A model generated the notes under the pieces. It did not search any database and had not been told where the DNA came from. It was given only the letters and a program-made list of their open reading frames with translations. This document shows positions 34,936-45,455 of a stretch of DNA of 64,000 nucleotides, piece by piece. Position 1 is the first letter of the stretch. The number at the start of each line of letters is the position of its first letter. Location of the stretch: contig CANUEZ040000180.1 in assembly GCA_948099385.1 (NCBI GenBank), forward strand, positions 5,230,501 to 5,294,500, in the 5' to 3' direction. The DNA comes from Fasciola hepatica. Its lineage: Eukaryota > Platyhelminthes > Trematoda > Plagiorchiida > Fasciolidae. The position numbers and the translations under genes are program-made.

Positions 34936-36050
34936 GTACTCAACTGACATCGTCACGAGGAAATCAATCAGAAGTGCCAAGAAGAAGACAAAGACAAACC
35001 GAAGCTGGACAGGAAGTAACGCGGCAAGTCCCTGGGGTATTCTTGGTTGACACTGATTCCATAGGTGTTGTTAGGTCTACCAGTCCTGCCAGTGCAACTT
35101 CATGTACTTCAGCCAATGATATAGAATGCAAACTTGATGGTGTCTATAGGTTGAGAATAGTAAAATTAGAAACCCAGCTCAGGCAGGCTAGGGAAGAAGC
35201 TGAGTCAGCCAGACAAGAACAGCTTCGAAAACGGGAGTGAGGGGTGATCTTGGGGACCACGGAGCATGCGGCCATTCGACCTAGCAATTCTAAGGAACGA
35301 TTGAAGCCGACTTGTGCCAGTGTAACACACGCTATTGACTTACCGAAGGTGGAATTGGCCCCAGCTGATGTGAGCGCCAAACAGTACTGCGAATTCAGTA
35401 ATCAATACTAAACTTTGTGGAAAGGAGAGTATCCGATCCAGGGCAAAGATTCTTGCATCTGATACAATACTGTCGTGGAAGAGCCAGGGAAGCTATTGAC
35501 GGGCGCTCGATGCTGGATCCCAAGGGGGGCTACACCCGAGCAAGTAAAATCTTGGAAGACCTGTTTGAGCAACCATTTTGGTCGCTCGGAACTTGATCAA
35601 CGGAATACTACCATAGGCAAGACGTTCCAAAGGCGAGTCAGGTTCTCCAGTCAGTCTGGTGAGGAAAATGCAAAACTGCAGCATCGCTTTGAATTACCTA
35701 GATTATCGATTGAGCCTGGATACGCTTCACGCATTGGAGACAATAGTGCGCAGTTTACCCACTGAAATACAAGTTAGGTGGGCTGGAGAAGCCGGGGGAT
35801 CAGTAGATTTGGGCAAGAAACTACGTTTGAAGACCTGACGCGGTTTATAGGCCGTCATGCCCAAATATCAAAGAGTCGTTTCGGCCAACTTGTGCACGAG
35901 AAGGGCAAGCTATCCAGGACTGCGACGACACAGAGCTGATCCAGGGAGCTGGCTAGAGGCCAACTATGGGCAAACACGCACGCACCATACTGCGAAGGTG
36001 AAACTTTGTTGGTATGAAAGGTTTGTGGCGAGCTTCATCACCTAGTGGGA
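34936..36050 (+). pseudogene. BEL/Pao gag region, element 1
   Basis: Gag would form the particle and bind genomic RNA. The first frame (34779-35240) enters from the LTR and ends in a charged, coiled-coil-like helix (LETQLRQAREEAESARQEQ). After a stop come fragments with the BEL gag pattern: DLPKVELAPADVSAKQYCEF near 35335, and LPTEIQVRWAGEAG near 35755, each in a different frame, with open stretches at 35475-35765 and 35857-36045. At least three frame breaks are present. All of these breaks also occur in the inverted copy at 51400-52526. The zinc knuckle and protease that should follow are missing because of a deletion near 36083. Confidence 0.8.
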
Positions 36051-37620
36051 TGTCCTCGCTTCCGTAACGAAGTCATCCACTGACGAGTGGCAGAATAACG
36101 AAATAGATCTGCTGTTCGGTTGTGATGCACGGGAAGCACACTGTGTCCTAGATCAAAGAATAGGGAGCCGCAAGGCACCCCATGCAGCATGCACCGTATT
36201 TGGCTGGACCACATGGCTCAGACTAAACAACACCACCAGTCGAGGTTTTATGTCATTTTCGGCTAGGAAAAGTGGCCATCTCTGCGGACATGTTTGAGAA
36301 GTTTCTGCGAGTGAAGATGCCCGTTGAAGATAAGGACGCCTTCCGTCTTTTCTGGTGGTCTGAAAGCGACGGGAATCGTGCACCGGACGAGTAGAGGCTG
36401 ACCGTACATCCCTTCGGGACGGTATCATCCCCCTTCTGTGCTAATTTTCCCCTTCGGGAAACCCTCAAGCGTTTTGGCTGCACCAGCAATCTGCCAGGAA
36501 GGGCAGTGGACTATTTTAACGTGGACAGTTTTCTGTGTTCCTTTGGCGACTCAAATACTGCTATGCTGTACGTGACCGAACCGACCGTCACTCTGAAGGC
36601 AGGAGGGTTCAGCCTCACAAAATGAACCTCAAACAGCCCTGAGAATCACAGCGTTTCTTCAAAGTCTGGAAAAATTGAGTGTGCAAGAGAGCTTTTGAGA
36701 TCCTCTTCACAAGTGGAGCGCACGCTTGGAGTTTGATGGAAGCTCGAAGGTGACGAATTCATATTCACTCTGGACCTACCCAAACAACCGGCCACATGGC
36801 GAGGAGTCCTATCATCAGTCTAAAGTCTCTATGATCTTCCAGGATTCGTTTCGTCATGGTTGTTACCAAGAAAGTGCTTGCTGCGATCGCTGTGCCAGAG
36901 AGGGACAGGTTGGGATGAACTTCTCCAGAACGACGACGACAAGCGACGGCGCGACTGGTTGCACTGCCTAGATCAACTTGGCGAGATCAAGATACAAAGG
37001 CGCTTGACAGGAACCAAGTGCACCAGCTACGCCCAACTTCACTTGTTTTCAGATGCATCGAAGGTAGGCTACGGGATAGTGGCTTACGTCTGTCGGGTAG
37101 ACAAACGGTGGGCGGCACAATCAGATAGAATTCGCAAAGGCGGGAGTGGCTCCACTGAAGATGGTGTCCATTCCGAGGCTGGAACTGACTGCAGCAGTAC
37201 TAGCTGTGAAAGCCGCGCAACTGACTAGAAGATGCTTCGATCGGATAAACTGGGGACCAAACTTCCCAGACGGACTCAGCCACGGTACTATATTACGCGA
37301 ACAAAGCAAGCAATCGCTTTTTCACCTTCGTGGCCAACAGACTCAGTGTGATCCATGAGTCGACTAAGACCGATCGGTGGCACTATGTACAGTCCCCCAG
37401 GAACCCGGCCGACTTCTGCTCGAGGCGTCTAAGAACACAAGAAGGGCTTCGGATGTTGACACCGGGGCCGGATGTTTTAGCTGCATCTAGCGATGTGGCC
37501 AACACTACTGCTGGGGATAGTGATATCGAAATGAGACGACTGGTACTGGCTACAAGCTCCACAGGAAGCGTAAACCTAATGGAAAGCCGTGCCACTTGCC
37601 AGACCGAATAAAAATGTTGA
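36051..37620 (+). pseudogene. BEL/Pao pol: RT and RNase H (Peptidase A17-type) region, element 1
   Basis: The region starts with the linker typical of BEL/Pao (EIDLLFGCDAREAH, RIGSRKAPHAACTVFGW; 36095-36215). The RT follows with VKMPVEDKDAFRLFWW (about 36310-36360) and a catalytic site reading YFNVDSFL at about 36510-36535, where YVDD is usual, so the second Asp is lost. At 36860-37228 comes the RNase H-like part with HLFSDASKVGYGIVAYV; a frameshift near 37140 moves the next motif (APLKMVSIPRLELTAAVLA, 37146-37205) to another frame. At 37330-37611 lies QSPRNPADFCSR. The same frameshift and RT mutation are present in the inverted copy. Confidence 0.9.
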
Positions 37621-39122
37621 GAGCCGTGGTCTGTTGGGCGCAATACAAAGTACTTCTAATGGTTTTGGAAGTCACACGACCACAGAACACGTTAAATGTG
37701 GGGATGATACTACCGGGTGAGCTGAACCAAGCCGAACTCAAAATTCTACGCCTACTACAACTAGACGCCTTCCCGTCCGTGACCCATGAGCTAGCTAACA
37801 TAGACGATAACACCAAGAGAAGTGAGCTTTTGCATAGCAGGACCCGGAGATTAAAGCCCATGCTAGCGAGCCAGCTACTGTGTTTCGGATGGCGGCCGAC
37901 GAATTCAAATCTAGAGCACGAAATACCCCATAACAGTCTCTGGTGGTCACTGCATAACGAGATGCCTGATAGGCCATGTACATCGAGACGAGGGACAAGC
38001 AGGCCTGAATCACCTATTAAATAATATACGCCGACGATTTTGGGTGACAAAGGGACCAGAGACGGTCAAGCTGGTTGTAGGCAACTGCATCGCTTGTCTT
38101 TGCCGGAGTGCAGTAGCAGGCCAACAAATGATGGCCCCCTCCAGCTGTGAGAGCTCAACCGAGATGGTGCTCGTTCGTGGAAATTGGCGTCGATTACTTG
38201 GGCCCGTTACTTGTACCACGGCAAAGAGGCACGCAAAAGAGTTATGGCTCCCTGATAACATGTTTACAATGCAGAGTAGTCCATCTCGAAGTAGTGCATA
38301 GTATGACCACCGACTCATTTATAATTGCCTCTCAAAGGTTCATCGCGATGCGAGGACTCCCCAAGAAAGTATACTCAGACAATGGCTCGAATTTCCTTTG
38401 AGATAATAAGAAGTTAGGGAAGTTGTGGTACCGCCCGGACCACGCCAAAATGCAAAAATGTACGTAGATAAAGGGATAGAATGGCACTTCAACCGACCTT
38501 ATGCCAATCTTCACGGCGGCTTTTGGGAAAGGCTGATACCATCGACTAGTAAAATACTCACAGGCTTGACCTCAAAACAAAACCTCAATGAAGAGGCGCT
38601 GACTAAATTGCTAACGGAAGCAGAACGCAAATTGGACAAGAGAACCCTGGTGCTGATCATCTCAGACCGGAAAAGTAAGTCGCCTGTCACTCCCAACGGC
38701 CTGTTATTATTGCGGTCAGACCTGGGAGCAATCACACTGAAACCCCTATGTGGAATGTACATCATAGGATGGAAACAAGTAAAACAACTGGCACAGGCTT
38801 TTTGAAAACGGTAGATGATGGTGTACTACCGACCCTACAGCTTCGGCAAAAGTGGATCTCCAAAGAAAGATCTTTCAGACTTGGCGATATCGTCATTCTT
38901 GTGAACAGCCATCTACATAAAGACGATTGGCCGATTGAAGTGATCAAGAACTGTCGTACAGGAATCAATGGCTCCGTGCGCACGGTGGTGGTGAGAGCGA
39001 ACAAGGAGGCTATATTGCGAGATATCTGTAAATTCAGTTTGCTTGAAGGAAACAGTGGCAAGGGCGAGGTCGACTCTAAAGAACAGGCTAAAACCAAGTC
39101 TACTGATACCATCTGGAGCTAA
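37596..39122 (+). pseudogene. BEL/Pao integrase and C-terminal DUF5641-like domain, element 1
   Basis: Integrase inserts the DNA copy into the genome. After a spacer (37596-38024) the zinc-binding part is partly readable (VVGNCIACLCRSAVAGQQMM, about 38070-38130). The catalytic core shows VEIGVDYLGPLLVP (first Asp, about 38180-38220), KVYSDNGSNF (second Asp, 38366-38396) and IEWHFNRPYANLHGGFWER (Glu, about 38476-38535), so the D, D and E positions all look present. At 38748-39122 a C-terminal domain follows (KWISKERSFRLGDIVILVNS, then WPIEVIKN and VRTVVVRANK), as in BEL elements. Frame breaks lie near 38030, 38140 and 38405. The inverted element has lost almost all of this region. Confidence 0.9.
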
Positions 39123-40500
39123 ATTTATTTATTTATCCCTCGTGCACTTCTCTGCAGATCCGAGCCCTCCACACAGACTTTGAAATATACTTGCGTCTAA
39201 TTTCATACGGTGTTCGCTATGTACAATGGAGGTATTTGTCGAAACCCCAGTTTGGTACACGACAAGACATTGTCTGTGAGGTATCGTAAACTCTTAAACA
39301 AGCACTTGTTGACCGTTTGCAGAAACATCTCCGTTTTCGAGACCTCCTATCTGAATTACTATCCAACCTGTATTCAAGTGGATATAAGCTGTGAATCTAA
39401 AATACTTCCAATGTGATGACACAAGTTGAGCCCCCTGATGTTCCAGTACCCTATAGCCATCTCAATTCTTCATCGAAAACTTCCAGTCTTCATTTTACCA
39501 CGCTCTTTACTTTTATTCGAGAAGCCTTTTTCCTCTACATTCTGTAATCTCTCTATGCATCCCGATCACATCACAGATAATGTCGTATCATCCTCATGAT
39601 CTTTTTTCCCGAGGACTCGTACCAAAACACCCGCTTGTCCCATTCGCAAACTTAATCAATCTCCAAGATTAAAAACTCGCTTTTTTTATCACAGTTACCG
39701 ATATATTTGCAAACATTCACATTTAATGTTGCCATAAACTTCCGTCCCACAAAGTCCAAATATTACGTTTCACTGGGGAATATTTGCCATCAGAGCATCC
39801 CAACAGTCAAGGATATTGTGATGGTTCGCTCTCTCTATCAGTCCTTCTGTTCGCCAACACGGCAGCAGCATTACAATATCCTCACCCTGCAAAGACTCCT
39901 GTCCTCACCTTATATCCACATCTGAGAGACATCTGTATCGCAACGTTTTGAACTTTCGCCATCACAAGAGCCACCTTTTACAGAGAATACCAACAGACAG
40001 TATTTTACCTGTCAACCACTTCACCACCCAACTTCACAAAAGTATTCATCAGTTGTGGGTGCTTTTTCATATCCGGCATTCTATCTTGGTAAATCCCCTC
40101 AGACAATTTTGATCCTTGCATCTCTCTGGTCATCATGATCAGCCCTTAGATAACGATAATCATACGTAAATACGCAATTGTCATTTGAATACTCATCCTT
40201 ACAAACCGTGTATCTGCGACTACCATGGCTACGCATCACAAATTGACTTGTCGCCCAGTTCCCATTTCCATTTTGGTGCATCACATTTCCCCTTTCTGAA
40301 AGTAAACAATGTGCGCAAGGATTACATGTTTACATCCGGCCACTTCTTGCACCATCACCTAGGCAATCTTTCTATACAAATGAGTCCCTCAATAGGTATT
40401 TAACTAACTCAGCCGATATTTGGTCGCTGAAAATTAGAAAGGTAATATTCGAAAGATTTCGCTTAATAGTCTGAACAAACCCACAGCCATGGTCACATTA
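39123..40500 (+). other. 3' UTR of BEL/Pao element 1 and unassigned sequence
   Basis: Directly after the pol stop comes AATTTATTTATTTATCCCTC. Up to about 39600 this region is homologous to the reverse complement of 48480-48980, next to the inverted copy, but only at roughly 70 percent (for example AGTACCCTATARCCATCTC near 39445 and 48635). It is therefore old element sequence that escaped the homogenisation seen upstream. From about 39600 to 40500 I see only short frames. Confidence 0.6.
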
Positions 40501-40539
40501 AGCACAAGAAGCTGGAGAGCGAACAATTGTTTTCAATGA

Positions 40540-41200
40540 ATCCCATACGTGCTCTTACAATTCATATGGGTGAAGTACCATTGGAATTCGTTGGCCATTG
40601 GCCGGAGTAAAGGTCATTGTCGTGGCGTTAGGAAAAACGGGGTTGGTCGGGAGGGGTGTCTCTATCGTGTGCTTGTTGTGGTGAAAGTTTCACTCCCACC
40701 GTCACGAGTGGTAATCAATAGCGGACTTTTGGGGTTCTGTCGGCGATCCGTGGTTTCCGGTTTCGGTCAAAGCAGATGGAGAGCCTGAACTAGTCGCTTT
40801 TGTGCACATAGATTAGGGCTTAGTAAGCGAGTGGCGATCGCCTCTGCCGTGGCCAGGGATCGAAGTCGGACTGGCTTTGATCGATTGGGTGGAACTCGGT
40901 ATATGACTTTGAAAGCTTTTTCAGGGTCGATCGTGCGGCCACTGTCCACCAAATGACCTAGAATCGAACTGGTAATCACACCGGTTTTTCCGTGACTCAA
41001 CCATCTTGAATGTTGTTCCTTAATGCGCTGAGACAAACGCCTAGCCGTGCGACCTATGTAGGAGGCGCCACATTCGCACCTGAACGAGTAAATGATCGTG
41101 AAGGAGGTCAGCTCAGGCAGTTTGTCTTTTACCTGCATGCGGATCACCGGAGAGGTGGAGAATGTGCATTCCAGTCTAGCGGCTGTGAACGTTGAGTTAA
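40540..41200 (-). pseudogene. Penelope-like element fragment: GIY-YIG endonuclease
   Basis: The 126-residue minus frame at 40767-41147 contains IIYSFRCECGASYIGRTARR followed by LSQRIKEQH. This matches the GIY-YIG pattern with a Cys-containing loop found at the C-terminus of Penelope-like retroelements (pattern Y.xxCxCgxxYIGxTxRxLxxRxxEH). Downstream, HLVDSGRTIDPEKAFKVIYR fits the continuation of such domains. The Tyr pair, the Arg of the RTARR helix and a Glu in KEQH are visible; the usual final Asn position was not identified. No Penelope RT lies upstream (41200 onward), so this is a 5'-truncated piece. It is nested between the pol gene and 3' LTR of the BEL element. Confidence 0.8.
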
Positions 41201-41214
41201 CAGCCGCCCTGAGT

Positions 41215-41600
41215 GCACAGCGCTATAGCTGGTTCATGTCTCCCTTTGAAACCTCTTTTTCCCTAACGTGAACTAAACTTCCGTCGATTCTGTTTGATCC
41301 TCTGGTTGCACGGTCCCTATTTTTGTAATATTTCAGTAAGAATCTACTACGTCCGACCAGCTCCACCCTAACTTGGCCGGCTTGGCCACCCCACCTTTAG
41401 TTCAAATTTGCCAGGCGCCGCCCTAAAGAGTAACTTAAATACTTTCTCCTATACAATATCGAGTGCACATACCTGAGTCATCCTCTTCGAATTCGGACCC
41501 CACGTCCAATTGTACCGTTTGATTTTTAGTTACAGCATGTTCCGGGATTATCCGAAATAAACCATCATCATTGTACTTATCATTATCATCATCGTTATCA
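41215..41600 (+). repeat. Repeat family G, copy 1, with AATAAA and ATC/ATT-rich tail
   Basis: The end of a plus-strand retroposon: GGGATTATCCGAAATAAACC (41543-41562) followed by ATCATCATTGTACTTATCATTATCATCATCG. The same arrangement occurs at 60930-61235 (GGGTTATCCGCAATAAGCC, then ATTGTTAATATT) and in short form at 45410-45452. An upstream match is CCACCCTAACTTGGCC to TTCAAATTTGCCAGG (41364-41414) against CCACCCTAACCTGAGTTTAAATTTGCCGGG (61050-61079). It has no coding motif and is likely a SINE or a LINE 3' UTR. Confidence 0.6.
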
Positions 41601-41805
41601 GACGAAACTCCAAGACATCAGGGCATGGAGCACAATCTCAAGAAAACGTTCAAGCGTGTCTGCGACCAATCAACAATAGATGAATCTCATGGCGACTGAC
41701 GTATCCACTGACTTTAGGGCCTAGGCAAGTTAGGGCAAGGCAGCACCCGTATTTACCCCTAGGGTGTAGTCAGTTTCTTGGGAGGATTTGGTGGGCTGTG
41801 TGACG

Positions 41806-42185
41806 TGCATGCGTGGAAATCCTCTCTAATCTTTTCCACATACTTGTATTGTTGAAACTATGCTCTTTGTCTTATTAACCCCCGAACAATTACAGCATGC
41901 ACCAATCAATACACTTCGACACTTGTTTATATTTTGCTCACATGCCGCGGCATATTTTTGGTTTGAACTTGGACTGCCTTGACGGCGGCGCCTGACAGTG
42001 ACCCTCGCTAAACTCTGATCCTCGTTGCTAGACGTTGTGGCCGTACAGTTGAGGTTTGTACATAATTTACATGTGTATACTTTGTTAATTCAGCACCATA
42101 GAATTAGCGAACCAGTTTTGTTCTCACTTTGTGATTCGTTAATTAGGCTACGCTTCACTCACGATCGGAATAGCCGTTATGGTCA
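41806..42185 (+). repeat. 3' LTR of BEL/Pao element 1
   Basis: A core of about 320 bp (41830-42150) is nearly identical to the 5' LTR at 34588-34909, differing at only a few positions (for example ACATAATTTAC for AAATAATATAC). Both edges differ more (ACTCACGATCGGAATAGCCG against TCTCACGATCGGAATAACTG at the right end). It abuts the C-terminus of a minus-strand LINE at 42186, so the element probably landed in, or recombined with, that LINE. Confidence 0.8.
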
Positions 42186-44480
42186 CTTCGTATGTGTACA
42201 GTGAGCAGCAGTTGGTTTTGTGTAGCCACTAGGAACTTGTTTAAAGCGCTTCTGAACCTATAGATTGAAGTAGAACTGCGTATGTCTGAAATTAATTTAT
42301 TCAATAAGTTAGGATACACTGTGATGAAGAAGTGTGAAAGTAAGCTGGTGTTGGTAATAGGGGTTGAATGAACAAGGATTCTAGAACGTACGGAATAACC
42401 AGAAACAGGCGCAAACTGCAGTAGATTAGATTTTATGGCCGGCTGTGAAGAATGTTATACAGAATAATATGGTTCGATTTCAAATTGAGAAGCCATAAAA
42501 GGTCTAGTTTAAAATATGAGCAGTCTTTCATAAGTGAAGGGTGATCTCCATCCAATCAGCCACCTATTAAAACTACGTTGAACCGATTCATTGCCAATTC
42601 TTCCTGGTTTGCGCACACTAGAAAAGATCAACGGGCAGTATTCTAATAGAGGCCTAGCATGAGATTTTTGGTGGAAGAGAATGCAGTCCCGAGTTCGGAA
42701 GGGGCGAAATATTAGGCCTAAGCACTTTCTTGCCTTTTTTACTTGGAAGGCCGAATATTAGGAGAAATTAAATATGCAGCAATGAGCTTAATCCAAGATC
42801 CCGAACAACTTGTTTACTGGCAATGGTTTAACCACAAGAGCCTGGAGACCCCGGAGGTAGGTTGCATTTGTATGTAAGTACCTCACATTTGCCGGCAGAA
42901 AAATTCTTCTGTCAAACTGAGCATCATCTATCAATCACAAATACGTCTTCAGAGATGTCTAAGCTAGTCGTGGCGATACAATAAGGCCTGAATGAGTAGA
43001 CAACTTTAGTATCACCAGCAAAAGAAATAGGGCGCCATGACCCAGTGAGAGGAATAGGTCGTTTATATAAACGGGGAACAGGGGAGGGCCAGTGAACCTG
43101 CCCTGTGCAACACCGCTTGTCACCGGCTTAGGCCTGAAACAGTGTCCAATAATTGGGACAACCTGAGAACGATTAGACAGGCAAGAGTGATCCAAGATAG
43201 TATAGGGTCAATGGTGCTGAAGGACGGTATTATGGCTAGAAGATTAGGGTGTGGCATGCCGTCAAGTGGCCTTGACTTATCCGGGCGATGCAATGTAAAA
43301 GCCATTCCATCGTCCGCCGTCACTTCGCTGAGGTTCAGAAAACCAAGTTGGTACAGTGCGCACCATCTTTACCGGAGGAAGCGGTGTTGTTGAGGATTAA
43401 TATTGTCCTACTTAAAGAAGTACTTCACAATATGTTCTCCTACGATTTTTTCCGTTAACTGAGGGAGAACAGGTGCACGGTCAATGAGACGGTAGTTTGT
43501 TACCGCATGCAATAGGCTTTTCTGGTGGTGCCGGGTTATGATTGATCTTTTTCAGTTTGTCGTCAACGGACCTGAGTCCGTCGTTGGGATGAACAGATTG
43601 TGTGGTAAGTAGAGTAAATCAGGTCCGCATTCAAATACTGCGGTGGGCTGGAAACCCTGAGGTCCCGGGTAGGATGATGGCTTGAAAGTAGTCAATAAAT
43701 GGGAAGTAATTGAAGCGTCGAATTTCACTGTGGACGGGGTTGAAGCAGTAACTGAAGGAAGAAGATGGGGTCAGCATTGGTAATGGAGGCCGCAGCTGGA
43801 GTAAAGAATGAGTTACAGGCCTCGGCAACGGTGAGAGGAGTTGAAATAGATACATTGTTGGTGGAAACTATATGCGAGATATATCCATGATTATTCGAGG
43901 TTCTGGCCTTGTGCAATGGTGAAATTCGAAGAAGACTATTTGGATATTGCAGGGCCTTCAGTTCCTGGTTACGCAGTGTAGTTTTTTAAGCCTTTGAAAA
44001 GCAGAAGTGAGGCGAATAAGTTGAACAAGAATTGCAAAGTCGTGTTTAGTCTTACGACTTTTTGAAGTTTGGCATACTTTGTTTTCAGAGGGGTGACAAA
44101 GGGTTGCCTGTTATTGCTTTGCCGGGAGAGGCAGGTACTCTTCTCAAGACATACGGAAAACTTTGCCTATAAAGTATTGGTGGAGTGTTATGAATCACAA
44201 GAGAGAAAAAGATCACTGCAATCGGCTGGTTGAATGATCGTAGGGAAGAGCTTCCAGTCACGAAGAGAGGATGGATTGATGCAATGTTATTTCAGAGTGA
44301 GCATTAGGTGAGTGGGAATGCACGATTAGCCGGATTGTGATCGCTACCTGAAAAAGCCCAAGAGAGTGAGACAAATATATGAGGAACGCCATGGGTGAAA
44401 ATGAGGTCTAAAATGATAACCGTTTCCATAGAAATCAAAGAATGAGTATTCCTGCCCCAACGGCCAGTGACCGACCTATT
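42186..44480 (-). mobile_element. CR1-like LINE cut at its 3' end by the BEL LTR
   Basis: The order on the minus strand is as follows. The endonuclease end lies at about 44330-44450 (ILDLIFTHGVPH, then FSGSDHNPANR). Next comes a linker at 43916-44250 and a pre-RT region at 43725-43916 (VAEACNSFFTPAAASI). The palm is at 42959-43323: KPVTSGVAQGRFTGPPLF, with the FADD box altered to a FAGD-like reading in a shifted frame near 43005-43025. The C-terminus is at 42190-42360 (TSLLSHFFITVYPNLLNKL, then STSIYRFRSALNKFL). It has several frame breaks and is the same lineage as 1-1135 and 21668-26440. The coding C-terminus runs directly into the LTR at 42185. Confidence 0.8.
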
Positions 44481-44509
44481 GTAGGATTATTTGGAGGGGA
44501 CTGTGGTAG

Positions 44510-45060
44510 TTTGGTGGGGTAGTTTGATGATGATGGAGTTATGGGAAGATTCCGAGGGCAGAACTAGATAGAATGAAAAATAATCAAGTTGGTTTGTAGT
44601 AACGGAGAAGAGGGACCCGTTTGAGGACCAAGAGTAAAATGATAGAATATGCAGGGATCAGAAATTATTTGAAATAGGACTGGAGAAGAGGACGAAAGTA
44701 GCATTGTCTCTTTACCAGCTGTGGGTGAGGATGACAAAATACCAGAAACGGGCAGAAAATACTCGGAGTTTCTGTGGGGCCTTTTTATGTAAGTGGTAAC
44801 CCGCTGGTTTTCCATGGGGTAATCAGGAAGCAGGAGGATACGGAAGTTAGGTGTAACTGGGTCCTAAAATATTGTGAGCACATGCGCAGATCCGTTAGCT
44901 TTGGTTATTGAAAAATAGACTCGAGTTGACGGAAGAATTGAGGAAAAAGGACTATGAGACAGCTGAGTTGTGGCCTGGGACAAGAGTCAGGGGAAGTTTG
45001 GCACTTAGCACTAAAGCAAAAACAGTTTTGTTAATGGAGTTTGTTTCAGTAAGCATCTTG
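44510..45060 (-). repeat. Repeat family D, copy 2
   Basis: Homologous to 8100-8640 in the same orientation, at perhaps 65-70 percent. It lies directly 5' of the endonuclease end of the LINE at 42186-44480, where the N-terminal half of the endonuclease should be, but its translation does not show the expected ETW or GDFN boxes. Confidence 0.6.
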
Positions 45061-45455
45061 CTTGTGTAATTGATTCACCTCCGTAGTACACAAACCATCG
45101 CTGACTTTGGACAGCATTATTAGTGCTCGAGCTTTAGGAGGAAAAGGGGGAGTTGAAGCTGTGGGTGGTAAATTATCCCATAGCTCCGAACCGAAGGAGC
45201 ATCAACTCCTGGGAGTCTCCAGAGGAGAGACCGCATAATATAACTATTCAAACCGGGTACTGACTGCCGAGTGAGACACTGGCAAGCCGAATAAGGGCTT
45301 TGCAAGAGCCCATAAGGGTAGAAGCCTGGAAAGGCGGGGTCGACAAGCATGAGTTTTGTCTATCAGTTTTGTCGCTTGTAAAGTTTATTTTCATGAGTAA
45401 GACATGTCCTGGGCGTCTCCGAAATAAACTATCATTATATTATTATATTATGTGA
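45061..45455. repeat. Unassigned sequence ending in an AATAAACTATCATTAT tail
   Basis: The right end (45420-45452) carries CCGAAATAAACTATCATTAT followed by ATT repeats, like the ends of repeat G at 41600 and 61235 on the plus strand. Sequence further left shows no clear match. A minus frame at 45120-45350 has no recognisable domain. Confidence 0.4.

Noticed and set aside
40550..40770. GTGAAAC-type segment downstream of the Penelope fragment, considered as part of a hammerhead
   Set aside because: I could not find a CTGANGA partner with a pairing stem.
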